Positions 36,231-44,779 of a DNA stretch of 64,000 bases are shown one piece after another. The notes below the pieces were generated by a model. That model was not told the DNA's origin. It ran no database searches and saw only the letters and a program-made list of their open reading frames with translations. The first letter of the stretch is position 1, and the number at the start of each line of letters is the position of its first letter. Made by a program: the position numbers and the translations under genes. This DNA is from Sneathiella marina (GTDB lineage: Bacteria; Pseudomonadota; Alphaproteobacteria; Sneathiellales; Sneathiellaceae), in assembly GCF_023746535.1 (NCBI RefSeq), contig NZ_CP098747.1, positions 2,688,501 through 2,752,500 of the forward strand, read 5' to 3'.

Positions 36231-36977
36231 CTAACGGCCGCCGGATACATCAAGCAAAGCCCCGGTGGTGTAAGACGCCTCATCGGACATCAGCCACAGA
36301 GCCGCGCTGGAGATTTCTTCCGGCTCGCCGGCCCGTTTCATGGGGATCATGCCTTTCACCCGCTCGATCCGGCCGGGCTGGCCACCGCTGGCGTGAATGT
36401 CCGTGCGAATAACGCCGGGCCGTACGGCATTGACGCGAATACCCTCTTCCGCCAGCTCCTTTGACAGCCCCAGGGTCATGGCATCAATGCCGCCCTTTGA
36501 TGCCGCATAATCCACATATTCACCGGGACCGCCCAGGCGCGCCGCCACGGACGAGATATTGACGATGGACCCGCCGTCTCCGCCATGCAAGGTTGACATG
36601 CGCTTGATGGCCTCGCGGGCGCATAGAAAGGGCCCGGTCAGGTTGATGGCAAACATTCGCGTCAGCCGGTCCGCGGTCATTTCATCCACCCGCGCCTTCA
36701 CGTCAACCACGCCGGCATTATTGACCAGTGCATGTAACGGCGCCAATTCCCGGTCAACCAGGGCAAACATCGCCAGAATATCCGCTTCAACCGACATGTC
36801 GCCCTGCACCGCAAGAGCCCGGCCTCCGGCATCGGTAATCTGCTGGACAACATCTGCCGCAGCTTCCTTGTTGCCAAGATAATTAACACAGACGTCATAG
36901 CCTTTTTCAGCCGCGCCCAAGGAAATGGCGGCGCCGATACCGCGGCTGCCCCCTGTTACAATGACTGTCTTATGCAT
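36231..36977 (-). CDS. SDR family oxidoreductase
   Basis: A 248-aa classical SDR: TGGSRGIGAAI at residues about 8-18, NNAGVV, catalytic Ser in NISSVAARLGG, YAASKGG (Tyr-Lys), and the C-terminal YTTGALLDVSGGR. This pattern fits 3-oxoacyl-ACP reductase/glucose dehydrogenase-like members; substrate unknown. Its ATG directly abuts the stop of the PLP enzyme at 36978, so they are co-translated. Confidence 0.9.
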   Translation of the reverse strand: MHKTVIVTGGSRGIGAAISLGAAEKGYDVCVNYLGNKEAAADVVQQITDAGGRALAVQGDMSVEADILAMFALVDRELAPLHALVNNAGVVDVKARVDEMTADRLTRMFAINLTGPFLCAREAIKRMSTLHGGDGGSIVNISSVAARLGGPGEYVDYAASKGGIDAMTLGLSKELAEEGIRVNAVRPGVIRTDIHASGGQPGRIERVKGMIPMKRAGEPEEISSAALWLMSDEASYTTGALLDVSGGR

Positions 36978-38129
36978 TTAATTCCCTCCAAGCGCCTGTT
37001 CCATATCTTCAATAAGATCCTGTACATTTTCAATGCCAATGGACAAACGCAGCAGATCCGGCGGACAGGGTGTTCCCTCGCCTTCAATACTGGCCCGATG
37101 TTCCACAAGGCTTTCAACACCTCCCAGAGACGTCGCCCGTTTAAACAAATCCAGTTTGGCCGCCGCCGCCATGGCCGCTCCCTCGCCGCCCTTGATACGC
37201 ACGCTCAGCATCCCGCCAAACCCGCCGGTCATCTGGCGGGCGGCGATCTCATGCCCCGGATGCGACGGCAATCCCGGATAAAGAACTTCTTCAACGCCCG
37301 AATGGGTATGAAAATGCCGGGCCAAAGTCAGGGCATTTTCCGACGCCCGCTGCACCCTCAAGGAAACCGTCCGCATGCCGCGTAACAGCAACCAGGCCTC
37401 GAACGGGCCAAGAACGGCACCGCCGGCATTGCGATTAACCTTCACTTTTTCCCAGAAATCATCGTCTTTTTTGGTTATCAGAGCCCCGGCAAGCACGTCG
37501 GAATGTCCGTTAAGATATTTCGTTGCCGAATGCATGACAATATCGGCACCCCAGGATAAAGGCTGTGTCAGCAAGGGAGTTGCAACCGTGTTGTCAACGG
37601 CAAGGCAGGCTCCGGCTTCGGCGGCAACCTCGGCCCAGGCGGCAATATCATCGATAACCCAGGTTGGGTTGGCCGGCGTCTCCAGCCATAGAAGTTTGGT
37701 TTTCCCGGGAAGGACGGCGGCTTTCAACGCCGCCACATCGCCGTTCGGCACAAATGACATGTCGATGCCCCAACTGGCCCCAACGGTCACCAGCCATTTA
37801 CGGAGCGACCAATACATGACTTGTGGCGCAATCATGTGATCACCGGGACGGAGCGATTGAATAACGGCGAGCGCGGCGGACATACCCGAAGAAAATAAAA
37901 GCGCGTCGGATCCTTGCTCCAATTCACACAGGATTTTTTCGGGTTGATCATAGTTCGGGTTGTGGTCACGGCTATATACTCGGCCTGACGGATAGTCGCC
38001 GTCCGGCTCCCGTTCATAAGTCGTGCTTGGAAAAATCCCCGGAATCACACCTTTGTGGCTTTCCTCAAGCCATCCTAACGCCTGCGCGGTCACGGTGTCC
38101 GGATTTAATTGTTTTTTATTGTCTGTCAC
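36978..38129 (-). CDS. Cystathionine gamma-synthase family PLP enzyme
   Basis: A 383-aa Cys/Met-metabolism fold-type I PLP enzyme. YSRDHNPN(YD) near the N-terminus, DALLFSSGMSA, DNTVATPLL, the PLP lysine in SATKYLNGHSDV, and LGGVESLVEHRAS near the end. It could be a gamma-synthase or gamma-lyase; the family cannot be split by eye. The GTG at 38127-38129 is chosen because GAGG lies 6 nt before it; an upstream GTG (38141) would add four residues. First gene of a pair with the SDR. Confidence 0.88.
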   Translation of the reverse strand: MTDNKKQLNPDTVTAQALGWLEESHKGVIPGIFPSTTYEREPDGDYPSGRVYSRDHNPNYDQPEKILCELEQGSDALLFSSGMSAALAVIQSLRPGDHMIAPQVMYWSLRKWLVTVGASWGIDMSFVPNGDVAALKAAVLPGKTKLLWLETPANPTWVIDDIAAWAEVAAEAGACLAVDNTVATPLLTQPLSWGADIVMHSATKYLNGHSDVLAGALITKKDDDFWEKVKVNRNAGGAVLGPFEAWLLLRGMRTVSLRVQRASENALTLARHFHTHSGVEEVLYPGLPSHPGHEIAARQMTGGFGGMLSVRIKGGEGAAMAAAAKLDLFKRATSLGGVESLVEHRASIEGEGTPCPPDLLRLSIGIENVQDLIEDMEQALGGN

Positions 38130-38176
38130 AAAAAACCTCACTTCGTTACAACACTTTAAAGACGTATTGAATTTAT

Positions 38177-38204
38177 ATATATACTCTAATTACGAATATA
38201 TACT
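38177..38204. promoter_or_regulatory. Direct repeat in the divergent promoter of the CAP and PLP-enzyme genes
   Basis: ATATATACT occurs at 38177-38185 and again at 38196-38204, a perfect 9-bp direct repeat with 19-bp period, in an AT-rich 85-bp space between divergent starts. It could be a tandem operator or paired promoter elements; no binding protein is implied. Confidence 0.3.
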
Positions 38205-38214
38205 GGACGGGCAG

Positions 38215-38664
38215 ATGACATTGATCACCACCATAACTAACACCTTGAACACGGAGCGCCAAAAGAAGAATCTATTGCCGCTGACACTCGATAAGCGCCT
38301 CATGGAAACCGCTCAGCAGCATGCTGAATTCATGGAAAAGAAGCAAGCCTTAACCCATTCCGGCGCCAAAATACTCACCCTCCATCCGGCGCTCTCCAGT
38401 CCGGTTCAGGCGTCGGAGATTGCCGATAGAATTCGGGCAACCGGTTACCTGTTTTCCGTGGCTGCTGAAAATATAGCGCTCGGTGCTGTTGATGCAGCGG
38501 GCTTGATCCGTCTTTGGATGAACAGTCCGCCGCACCGTGACAATATTCTAAATACCCATATTACCAATATGGGTATTGGTTTTTCGGAACCAGGGCGTCC
38601 GGAAACAGATATCCTGCGCTATTGGTCGCTGTCCCTGGCGGCACCGATAAAAACGGTTCCCTAG
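38215..38664 (+). CDS. CAP/SCP-domain protein without a signal peptide
   Basis: A 149-aa protein consisting of little more than a CAP (CRISP/antigen 5/PR-1) domain: N-TERQKKNLLPLTLDKRL, HAEFMEKKQALTHSG, the ENIALG motif, and LWMNSPPHRDNILN. These positions hold the two His and the Glu/Asp of the CAP cavity. Most bacterial CAP proteins are secreted; here ATG 38215 gives no signal peptide and no anchor. Longer in-frame starts read across the divergent gene and are unlikely. Function unknown. Confidence 0.8.
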   Translation: MTLITTITNTLNTERQKKNLLPLTLDKRLMETAQQHAEFMEKKQALTHSGAKILTLHPALSSPVQASEIADRIRATGYLFSVAAENIALGAVDAAGLIRLWMNSPPHRDNILNTHITNMGIGFSEPGRPETDILRYWSLSLAAPIKTVP

Positions 38665-38676
38665 CCAGGGACTGGG

Positions 38677-39555
38677 TTATTTCTGCAGAGCCCGCAAACG
38701 ACGAACCAGGCTTGAGGTATCCCAGCGATTACCCCCCATATTCTGAACATCAGAATAATACTGATCCACCATTGCCGTGTTCGGCAAGCTCGCCCCGATC
38801 TGGTCGCTGGTGCTGAGGCAGATCCCCAGATCCTTGCGCATCCAGTCAACGGCAAAGCCGAATTCAAACTCATCGGCAATCATTGTTTTATAGCGATTTT
38901 CCATCTGCCAGCTCTGTGCTGCGCCCTTGGAAATCACTTCTATGACTTTTTCGGCATCAAGCCCGGCTTTTTGCGCAAAATGAATACCTTCGGACAATCC
39001 CTGGACCACACCGGCTATGCATATCTGATTGACCATCTTTGTTAGCTGTCCCGCCCCGACATCGCCCAGCAGCATGCAGGCTTGAGAATAGGCATCAATT
39101 GGTGTTTTCGCCCGGTCAAAATCCGCTGTACCGCCACCGCACATGACGGTCAGCACGCCGTTTTCCGCACCGGCCTGCCCGCCGGACACCGGTGCATCCA
39201 CAAAGCCAATGCCATCTCCCCTGGCAATTTCCGCCAGTTCCCGCGCCACCTCAGAGGAGGCCGTGGTGTGATCGATAAAGACCGATCCGGCGTCCATACC
39301 CGCAAAAGCCCCGCTGTCCCCAAGAACGACACTGCGTAAATCATCATCATTGCCAACGCAGGCCATCACGAATTCCGCGCCGGATGCCGCAGCAGCAGGT
39401 GTGTCAGCCGCCGTGCCACCATAGTCGGAAACCCACTGATCGGCCTTCGCCTTAGTTCGATTGTAAACGGTCACGTCATAACCGGCTTTTTGCAGAAATC
39501 CTGCCATTGGATATCCCATGACGCCCAACCCGATGAATGCAGCTTTCGTTCCCAT
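38677..39555 (-). CDS. 3-hydroxyisobutyrate dehydrogenase-like beta-hydroxyacid dehydrogenase
   Basis: A 292-aa NAD(P)-dependent enzyme. Rossmann loop GLGVMGYPMAGFL (residues 11-23), substrate-binding DAPVSGGQAGAENG (near 121-134), and catalytic lysine in LTKMVNQICIAG (near 172-183). It fits conversion of 3-hydroxyisobutyrate to methylmalonate semialdehyde, next after the HIBCH step encoded at 32847, but sister enzymes act on other beta-hydroxy acids. Convergent with the CAP gene. Confidence 0.88.
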   Translation of the reverse strand: MGTKAAFIGLGVMGYPMAGFLQKAGYDVTVYNRTKAKADQWVSDYGGTAADTPAAAASGAEFVMACVGNDDDLRSVVLGDSGAFAGMDAGSVFIDHTTASSEVARELAEIARGDGIGFVDAPVSGGQAGAENGVLTVMCGGGTADFDRAKTPIDAYSQACMLLGDVGAGQLTKMVNQICIAGVVQGLSEGIHFAQKAGLDAEKVIEVISKGAAQSWQMENRYKTMIADEFEFGFAVDWMRKDLGICLSTSDQIGASLPNTAMVDQYYSDVQNMGGNRWDTSSLVRRLRALQK

Positions 39556-39624
39556 CTTTTGTCTTCCCTGATTTTAAAGTCGTTATTAAGTCGCGCCCGC
39601 GAAACCTGTCAGGTCATTGACCTG

Positions 39625-40098
39625 CTAGAAAGTGTGATATTGCCCTTTGTGAAACAGCAATGCCTGATCCTCTTCTCCAACCACGACATTTGTCACCCGG
39701 CAGATAAAAACGGAGTGATCACCGGCGTCATGAACCGCATGTGTTTCACATTCAAAAACAGACAAGCTGCCCTCGAACACCGGGCACCCGTTCTCCCCCA
39801 AATGAAAATCAATGCCTTCAAACCGATTGTCCCGCGCCATGGAAAACCTGTCCGACAGTTGCCGTTGTGCCGGCGTCAGGATATTGACCGCGAATTTGCC
39901 CGAAATCATAAACTCCTGACAATGTCCGCCAACCCGCGCCAGGCTGAACAGGACCAGCGGTGGATCAAGCGAGACCGAGCTAAAGGAATTTATCGTCACG
40001 CCGAGTGGCTCGTCATTGGCATTCTTTGCCGTGACAACTGTTATCCCAGTTGCAAAGCAGCCCAGCGCATTCCTAAATTCTTTTGCATCAAATGTCAT
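39625..40098 (-). CDS. Flavin reductase family protein
   Basis: A 157-aa FMN-binding split-barrel protein: FRNALGCFATGITVVTA near residues 8-24, GVTINSFSSVSLDPPLVLFSL near 33-53 (quoted in part), and the CETHAVHDAGDHSVFICRV block. Such proteins supply reduced flavin to two-component monooxygenases. No monooxygenase partner is visible nearby. About 70 bp upstream of the dehydrogenase gene on the same strand. Confidence 0.9.
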   Translation of the reverse strand: MTFDAKEFRNALGCFATGITVVTAKNANDEPLGVTINSFSSVSLDPPLVLFSLARVGGHCQEFMISGKFAVNILTPAQRQLSDRFSMARDNRFEGIDFHLGENGCPVFEGSLSVFECETHAVHDAGDHSVFICRVTNVVVGEEDQALLFHKGQYHTF

Positions 40099-40327
40099 TT
40101 TACGCGACCAAGATTGCTACTTACCTAAACCCTGCTCCCTAGCATACGGAAGCGGCGCGCACTTTCCCATAGATAACAGACAAAATCATCCCTTTTCTTC
40201 GTCTTCGCCTGTCATTAAAGGGGGTGATAAATTTAATCCAGACGAGGGAATTCACCATTCGCTAAAAACTTCGTAAAATTACACACGCTTTATTAACCAT
40301 TTTCCATAAAAATCGGGAACGCAATAT
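40099..40327. other. Divergent promoter region of flavin reductase and motAB
   Basis: 229 bp without a gene. No flagellar sigma-28 motif is convincing by eye. Confidence 0.35.
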
Positions 40328-41215
40328 ATGTGCGTAAAAGTAAAGGTTTTCTCGAGAATGTTTTGGATTATTGGCATTGTTGTTACATTTGGCTCTGTTG
40401 CCGGTGGGTATGCCCCCCATGGCAGCTTCGCCGTGCTATTCCAGCCGCTTGAATATCTTATTATTCTGGGCGCAGCGCTTGGCGCCTTTTTACAGGCAAA
40501 CCCTAAATGGGTTATCATGGGCGTCGCGAAATCCATGGGTAAACTCATCAAGGGCGCCCCATACACCAAGCAATCCTATTCGGAATTGCTGACTTTGATG
40601 TATGCCATCTTCAAGCTCTCGAAGACAAAAGGCATGATCGCCCTGGAGCCGCATATCGAGAACCCGGCCGAAAGTGCCCTCTTCCAGCATTTTCCCAGCT
40701 TTCTGAAAAATCATCACGCGCAGGATTTCATGTGTGACTACCTGCGGCTCATGACCATGGGCACGGAAAACCCGCATGAACTTGAAGCCCTTATGGAACA
40801 GGATATCGAAACACATCATAATGAAGGCCATGCCATCTCGGGCTCCGTGACGGCTTTGGGCGAAGCCCTTCCCGCCTTTGGTATTGTTGCGGCGGTTCTG
40901 GGCGTGATCGTGACAATGGGGTCCATTGCCGAACCTCCCGAAGTCTTGGGTGGTTTGATCGCCGCCGCTTTGGTGGGAACGTTTTTCGGTATTTTCGTGG
41001 CCTATGGCATGTTTTCCCCCATGGGAAAAAACCTGGAACAGTTTACCGACGCGGATTCAAAATACTACGAATGCATGAAGCAGGGCTTGCTGGCGCATCT
41101 GCAGGGTTATGCCCCGGCGGTCTCCGTCGAGTTTGCCCGCAAGACCCTTTACAATCATGAACGGCCGACTTTCGTTGAGGTGGAAGAAGCCTGCAATGAC
41201 GCCCCGACAGTTTAA
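40328..41215 (+). CDS. motA: Flagellar stator protein MotA
   Basis: Stator subunit that with MotB conducts H+ (or Na+) to drive the flagellum. The 295-aa protein has four helices: GIVVTFGSVAGGY, EYLIILGAALGAFL, then after the cytoplasmic loop (with LEPHIENP, equivalent to the charged rotor-contact region) LGEALPAFGIVAAVLGVIV and AALVGTFFGIFVAYGMF. The conserved prolines are present (ALPAFG and FSPMG). ATG 40328 has GGGAA upstream; ATG 40358 gives the more typical MFWIIG start and is an alternative. motB follows 31 bp later. Confidence 0.95.
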   Translation: MCVKVKVFSRMFWIIGIVVTFGSVAGGYAPHGSFAVLFQPLEYLIILGAALGAFLQANPKWVIMGVAKSMGKLIKGAPYTKQSYSELLTLMYAIFKLSKTKGMIALEPHIENPAESALFQHFPSFLKNHHAQDFMCDYLRLMTMGTENPHELEALMEQDIETHHNEGHAISGSVTALGEALPAFGIVAAVLGVIVTMGSIAEPPEVLGGLIAAALVGTFFGIFVAYGMFSPMGKNLEQFTDADSKYYECMKQGLLAHLQGYAPAVSVEFARKTLYNHERPTFVEVEEACNDAPTV

Positions 41216-41246
41216 CATTTTTTTGCGGAAATTCAGGTTCTGAACC

Positions 41247-42137
41247 ATGGCCGATGATGCTGTCCCCATAATCATTAAAAAAGTCAAGAAAGGCGGGCAT
41301 GGCGCCCATGGTGGCGCCTGGAAGGTTGCCTATGCGGATTTCGTGACGGCGATGATGGCGTTTTTCCTGCTGCTTTGGTTGTTGAATGTGACAACGACAG
41401 AACAAAAAGAAGGACTGTCCGACTATTTTGCCCCAACAACCTCCAGCCTCAGCCAGTCCGGCGCGGGCGGCATGCTTGGCGGCCGGAGCATGCAGGTCGA
41501 TGGCGCCCGCCTGTCGGATACGGGGTCGCCCTCCGTGGTTTCCAGCATACAACCGCCTGAACAGGGTAAAAAAGAGGATGGGGAAGCCGCCAAAACCCGC
41601 GAGATGGAAGAAGCTGAACTGCTGGCCAAACTGGCAAAGATCGAAGAAGCCAGCTTCGATCAGGCAAGAGATGAAATTCGGCAAGCCATAGCAAAGGATC
41701 CCCAGCTTTCCGGTCTGCAAGATAACATCATCATCGATATGACACCGGAAGGGTTGCGCATTCAGATCGTCGACCAGTTTAACGAAAGCATGTTTGAAAG
41801 TGGCAGTTCGAAGATTACTGGCCGTGTCCGCAATCTGATTTCAATGATTGCAAAATCCATTGCAGAACTCCCGAACAGTCTTTCCATTAGTGGTCATACG
41901 GACAGCTCTTCCTATAATGGCAGCGACTACGGGAACTGGGAATTGTCGTCTGATCGTGCCAATGCCAGCCGGCGCGCATTGCTTGAGGGCGGATTATCGT
42001 CCGACCGCATTGAAAAAGTGGCCGGGCGCGCAGATACCGACCCGTTGATTGCGGATGATCCTTCCAATCCCGGTAACCGGCGTATCAGCATTATCCTTTT
42101 GCGGGAGACACCGGTGCTGCCAAAAAACTTGAAGTGA
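41247..42137 (+). CDS. motB: Flagellar stator protein MotB
   Basis: Peptidoglycan-anchored stator partner of MotA. The 296-aa protein has a short cytoplasmic Lys/His-rich N-terminus, one helix beginning AYADFVTAMMAFFLLLWLL with the ion-binding Asp (residue about 31), a plug/linker rich in Glu and Lys, and a C-terminal OmpA-like domain with ISGHTDSSSYNG and LSSDRANASRR. Converges on the methyltransferase gene, which ends 2 bp away. Confidence 0.95.
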   Translation: MADDAVPIIIKKVKKGGHGAHGGAWKVAYADFVTAMMAFFLLLWLLNVTTTEQKEGLSDYFAPTTSSLSQSGAGGMLGGRSMQVDGARLSDTGSPSVVSSIQPPEQGKKEDGEAAKTREMEEAELLAKLAKIEEASFDQARDEIRQAIAKDPQLSGLQDNIIIDMTPEGLRIQIVDQFNESMFESGSSKITGRVRNLISMIAKSIAELPNSLSISGHTDSSSYNGSDYGNWELSSDRANASRRALLEGGLSSDRIEKVAGRADTDPLIADDPSNPGNRRISIILLRETPVLPKNLK

Positions 42138-42138
42138 T

Positions 42139-42906
42139 CTAGATTTTCCAGATCAACAGCTGTGTCTTGCGGCCGTCCTTCACGGTGATGATCTTGTCGG
42201 GCTTTTGATCCGGTACCGCGAAACTGTTGCTGATGAACAAGCTTCCGGGTTTCAGTTCTTCCTGTGCTTTGGCAAATAGCCGCGCCATGGGGACAGGGGA
42301 CAAGAAACAATATACCACGTCGAACTCAGACAAATCTTCCTTCCAGATATCGCGAAACCTGAACTCCAGGTTGTCTTTGCCATGGAGTTTGCGTAAGCAC
42401 CAGGAAAAAATAAAGGGCAGAGGTGCTGATTCCACCCCGTAAAAACGGCTTTCAGGGGAGCGGCTTGCCAGATATCGTAATGTCCCACCAAGGCCACTGC
42501 CAAGATCAACAAACCTGATGCTCTTTTTATTAGGAAGTAACTTTAATAAAGCCGCAGAAGTTTCTGTGTTTGTGAGATAAAGCGGGACCCGGTTTGAAGC
42601 GACATTCCAGAATACAAGCACCAGTAAAATCAAGATAACCGGATAAATCCACATGGGCAGGCCCAGTCCGAGGGCAAGGATCACCAGCGGGGGAGCCACA
42701 CATTGGCCAATTACCCATCCCCAGCCAAATTTGAAATATTTGGTAACGGTCGCCGCGATTAATCCCTGGGCGGACATTTGCCAGAAAAGAGGAACACCAT
42801 ACCCGACCAAGGCGTTCACAGTCGGCATGGCCAGGTACAATCCCCCGAAGACAACAGCCTGAATTGCCAGGATGGCAAAAATGGGCGGCCGGTTTGCTGT
42901 GGTCAT
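42139..42906 (-). CDS. Membrane-anchored SAM-dependent methyltransferase
   Basis: A 255-aa protein from ATG 42904-42906. The first half has about four hydrophobic helices (about residues 8-100), and the second half is a class I methyltransferase domain: IRFVDLGSGLGGTLRYLA for the SAM loop, FYGVESAPLPFIF, and FDVVYCFLSPVPMA. Cytoplasmic catalytic domain facing a membrane substrate is likely. Substrate unknown. Eight base pairs separate it from the MFS gene upstream, so they are co-transcribed. Confidence 0.82.
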   Translation of the reverse strand: MTTANRPPIFAILAIQAVVFGGLYLAMPTVNALVGYGVPLFWQMSAQGLIAATVTKYFKFGWGWVIGQCVAPPLVILALGLGLPMWIYPVILILLVLVFWNVASNRVPLYLTNTETSAALLKLLPNKKSIRFVDLGSGLGGTLRYLASRSPESRFYGVESAPLPFIFSWCLRKLHGKDNLEFRFRDIWKEDLSEFDVVYCFLSPVPMARLFAKAQEELKPGSLFISNSFAVPDQKPDKIITVKDGRKTQLLIWKI

Positions 42907-42914
42907 GGTCTTGA

Positions 42915-44114
42915 TTAACGTGCGGCTTGGGTGTGGCCGGCAGGAACATCTTCCTTGATCGGCCAGTGAAGAAGGCCCGAAATCAGCCCCAAGGCGACAC
43001 TCAACCACCAGATCACATCGTAGGATCCGTACATGTCATAGGCGACCCCGCCCAACCAGGCGCCTAGAAAGGCGCCCATTTGATGACCAAAGAAAATGAA
43101 GCCAAACAACGTCGTCATATATTTTGCCCCATACAAGCTGGCGACCAATCCGGACGTAAGCGGGACAGTGGAGAGCCATAACAACCCGAGAATACCGGAG
43201 AAGATGACCACCGTCACCGGGGTCATCGGCACAATGATAAAGCAGACGAACAGGGCTGCCCGGGCAAAATAAAGATAACTCAGGAGGAATTTTTTCGTAT
43301 ATTTACCGCCAAGATATCCGGCTGCCAGCGACCCGACCACATTGAACAATCCAACGATTGAAAGCGCCATTGCACCGTAACTTGCAGCCATTCCCTGATC
43401 TACCAGGTAAGAAGGTAAATGAACGGCGAGAAAGGTGACATGAAATCCGCAGACAAAAAAGCCGGCGAACAGGAACCAGTAACTTTTACTGCTGGCGGCT
43501 TCGCGGATGGCTTCGGATATACTGCCAGCACCGGAAGCGCCGCTGTCTTCCGCTTTGCCCCGGACCCCCATTGATGCCGGAATAACAATGAATGTGCATA
43601 TGGCAATCAACACCAGTGCCGTCGACCAACCATAACTGGACAGGAAGGCCTGACCCAATGGCAGCATCAGGAATTGCCCCAAACTGCCCGCGGCACCGAC
43701 AATCCCCAGCGCCATTGAGCGCTTCTCTTCAGATACCGCGCGTCCTACGGACCCCATAACGACGCCAAAACCGGTGCCCGCCAGCCCCAATCCAACCATC
43801 AAGCCGGCAGACAGGTGTAATTCCGTTTGCGAAGATGTTTGCGACATCAGGAAAATACCGCCCGAATAAACCAGACCGGAAACCAGCAGTGTTTTTCCGG
43901 ACCCATATTTATCGGCAATCATTCCGGCGAACGGCTGGGAAAGACCCCATACCAGGTTCTGGATGGCCAGCGCCAGGCCAAAAATCTCCCGGCCCCAGCC
44001 CATATCCGTCGAAACCGGCTCCAAAAACAAGCCGAAAACCGCTCTTGAACCCATGGCGACAAGGCTTATGAGGCCGCCTGCGATGATAAGAATGAGAAAT
44101 GACCTGGACTGCAT
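42915..44114 (-). CDS. MFS transporter, oxalate/formate-antiporter-like group
   Basis: A 399-aa twelve-helix permease. GRAVFGLF-like first helix (MGSRAVFGLFLEPVS), then GLSQPFAGMIADKYGSGK with the MFS loop, GTGFGVVMGSVGRAVSEEKRS in helix 4-5 and the second-half GGKYTKKF loop. It resembles monocarboxylate/OFA-type permeases that start with this motif; substrate unknown. GGAG lies about 9 nt before the ATG. The downstream partner is the membrane methyltransferase. Confidence 0.85.
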   Translation of the reverse strand: MQSRSFLILIIAGGLISLVAMGSRAVFGLFLEPVSTDMGWGREIFGLALAIQNLVWGLSQPFAGMIADKYGSGKTLLVSGLVYSGGIFLMSQTSSQTELHLSAGLMVGLGLAGTGFGVVMGSVGRAVSEEKRSMALGIVGAAGSLGQFLMLPLGQAFLSSYGWSTALVLIAICTFIVIPASMGVRGKAEDSGASGAGSISEAIREAASSKSYWFLFAGFFVCGFHVTFLAVHLPSYLVDQGMAASYGAMALSIVGLFNVVGSLAAGYLGGKYTKKFLLSYLYFARAALFVCFIIVPMTPVTVVIFSGILGLLWLSTVPLTSGLVASLYGAKYMTTLFGFIFFGHQMGAFLGAWLGGVAYDMYGSYDVIWWLSVALGLISGLLHWPIKEDVPAGHTQAAR

Positions 44115-44246
44115 TTATCCGTCTCCGGCTTACGTTTTTTGCTATTCTGATTTGCCCAATTCATCATTGGATGATTGTAATTGTCTCATCAAGTACCATT
44201 TATTACTAGAATGCGGTACCAATTGTTTTCTGCAAGAAAAGGATTT

Positions 44247-44258
44247 ATGGCAACGTGA
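44247..44258 (+). other. Three-codon mini-ORF overlapping the RDD gene start
   Basis: AAAAGGA sits in front of ATG GCA ACG TGA (44247-44258). The TGA overlaps the GTG start of the RDD gene (44255) by two bases. The RDD start itself has no well-spaced ribosome-binding site, so termination-reinitiation from the mini-ORF is plausible. Confidence 0.3.
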
Positions 44259-44779
44259 AAGAGTCAAACGGCCCCCTAATTGAGCTAAGTTCCCTGGAAA
44301 ACTCTGGTAATACACAAGAGGCAAAACAAACATCTTACGCGAATTCTTTAAATCCTGATGACTTCGAGAGTATTCGGCTTCGACGCATATTTGCGTATTT
44401 CATCGATGTGGTTTGCATCGCCATCGTTACTGTAATAGCAATTTTTATCTCAACCATCCTTGGGATCATCAGTTTCGGCATTCTAACCCCGCTTTTGGTA
44501 ATCGTTCTGGCTCTTATCCCGCTCGCCTATCATACATTTCTTGTGGGGAGCGACTGGAACGCGACCCTCGGTATGCGGTTTATGAATATCCGCATGGAGC
44601 TTGATACTGGCGGTGATCCCGATTACATGACTGCCTTTCTTCAGGTAGCTCTGTTTTATTTTTCCGTTGCGGTTACCTCATCCCTGATTTTGCTGGTATC
44701 CTTGTTTAACCCAAGAGGGCGATGCCTGCATGACTATGTCACCAGCACAATAATCCGCCGTATTCCCCTATCATCCTAG
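44255..44779 (+). CDS. RDD family membrane protein
   Basis: A 174-aa protein with a polar N-terminus of about 40 residues, then the RDD domain: LRRIFAYFIDVV (Arg and Asp of the family name) in the first helix, a second helix pair, and GMRFMNIRME between helices. RDD proteins are small membrane proteins of diverse or unknown role, some linked to ion transport. The GTG start is weakly supported (see the mini-ORF). Its 3' end overlaps the convergent FAD gene by 9 bp. Confidence 0.82.
   Translation: MKESNGPLIELSSLENSGNTQEAKQTSYANSLNPDDFESIRLRRIFAYFIDVVCIAIVTVIAIFISTILGIISFGILTPLLVIVLALIPLAYHTFLVGSDWNATLGMRFMNIRMELDTGGDPDYMTAFLQVALFYFSVAVTSSLILLVSLFNPRGRCLHDYVTSTIIRRIPLSS

Noticed and set aside
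38130-38214. SAM riboswitch before the gamma-synthase family gene
   Set aside because: The leader is only about 85 bp, AT-rich and lacks the SAM-II pseudoknot sequences.
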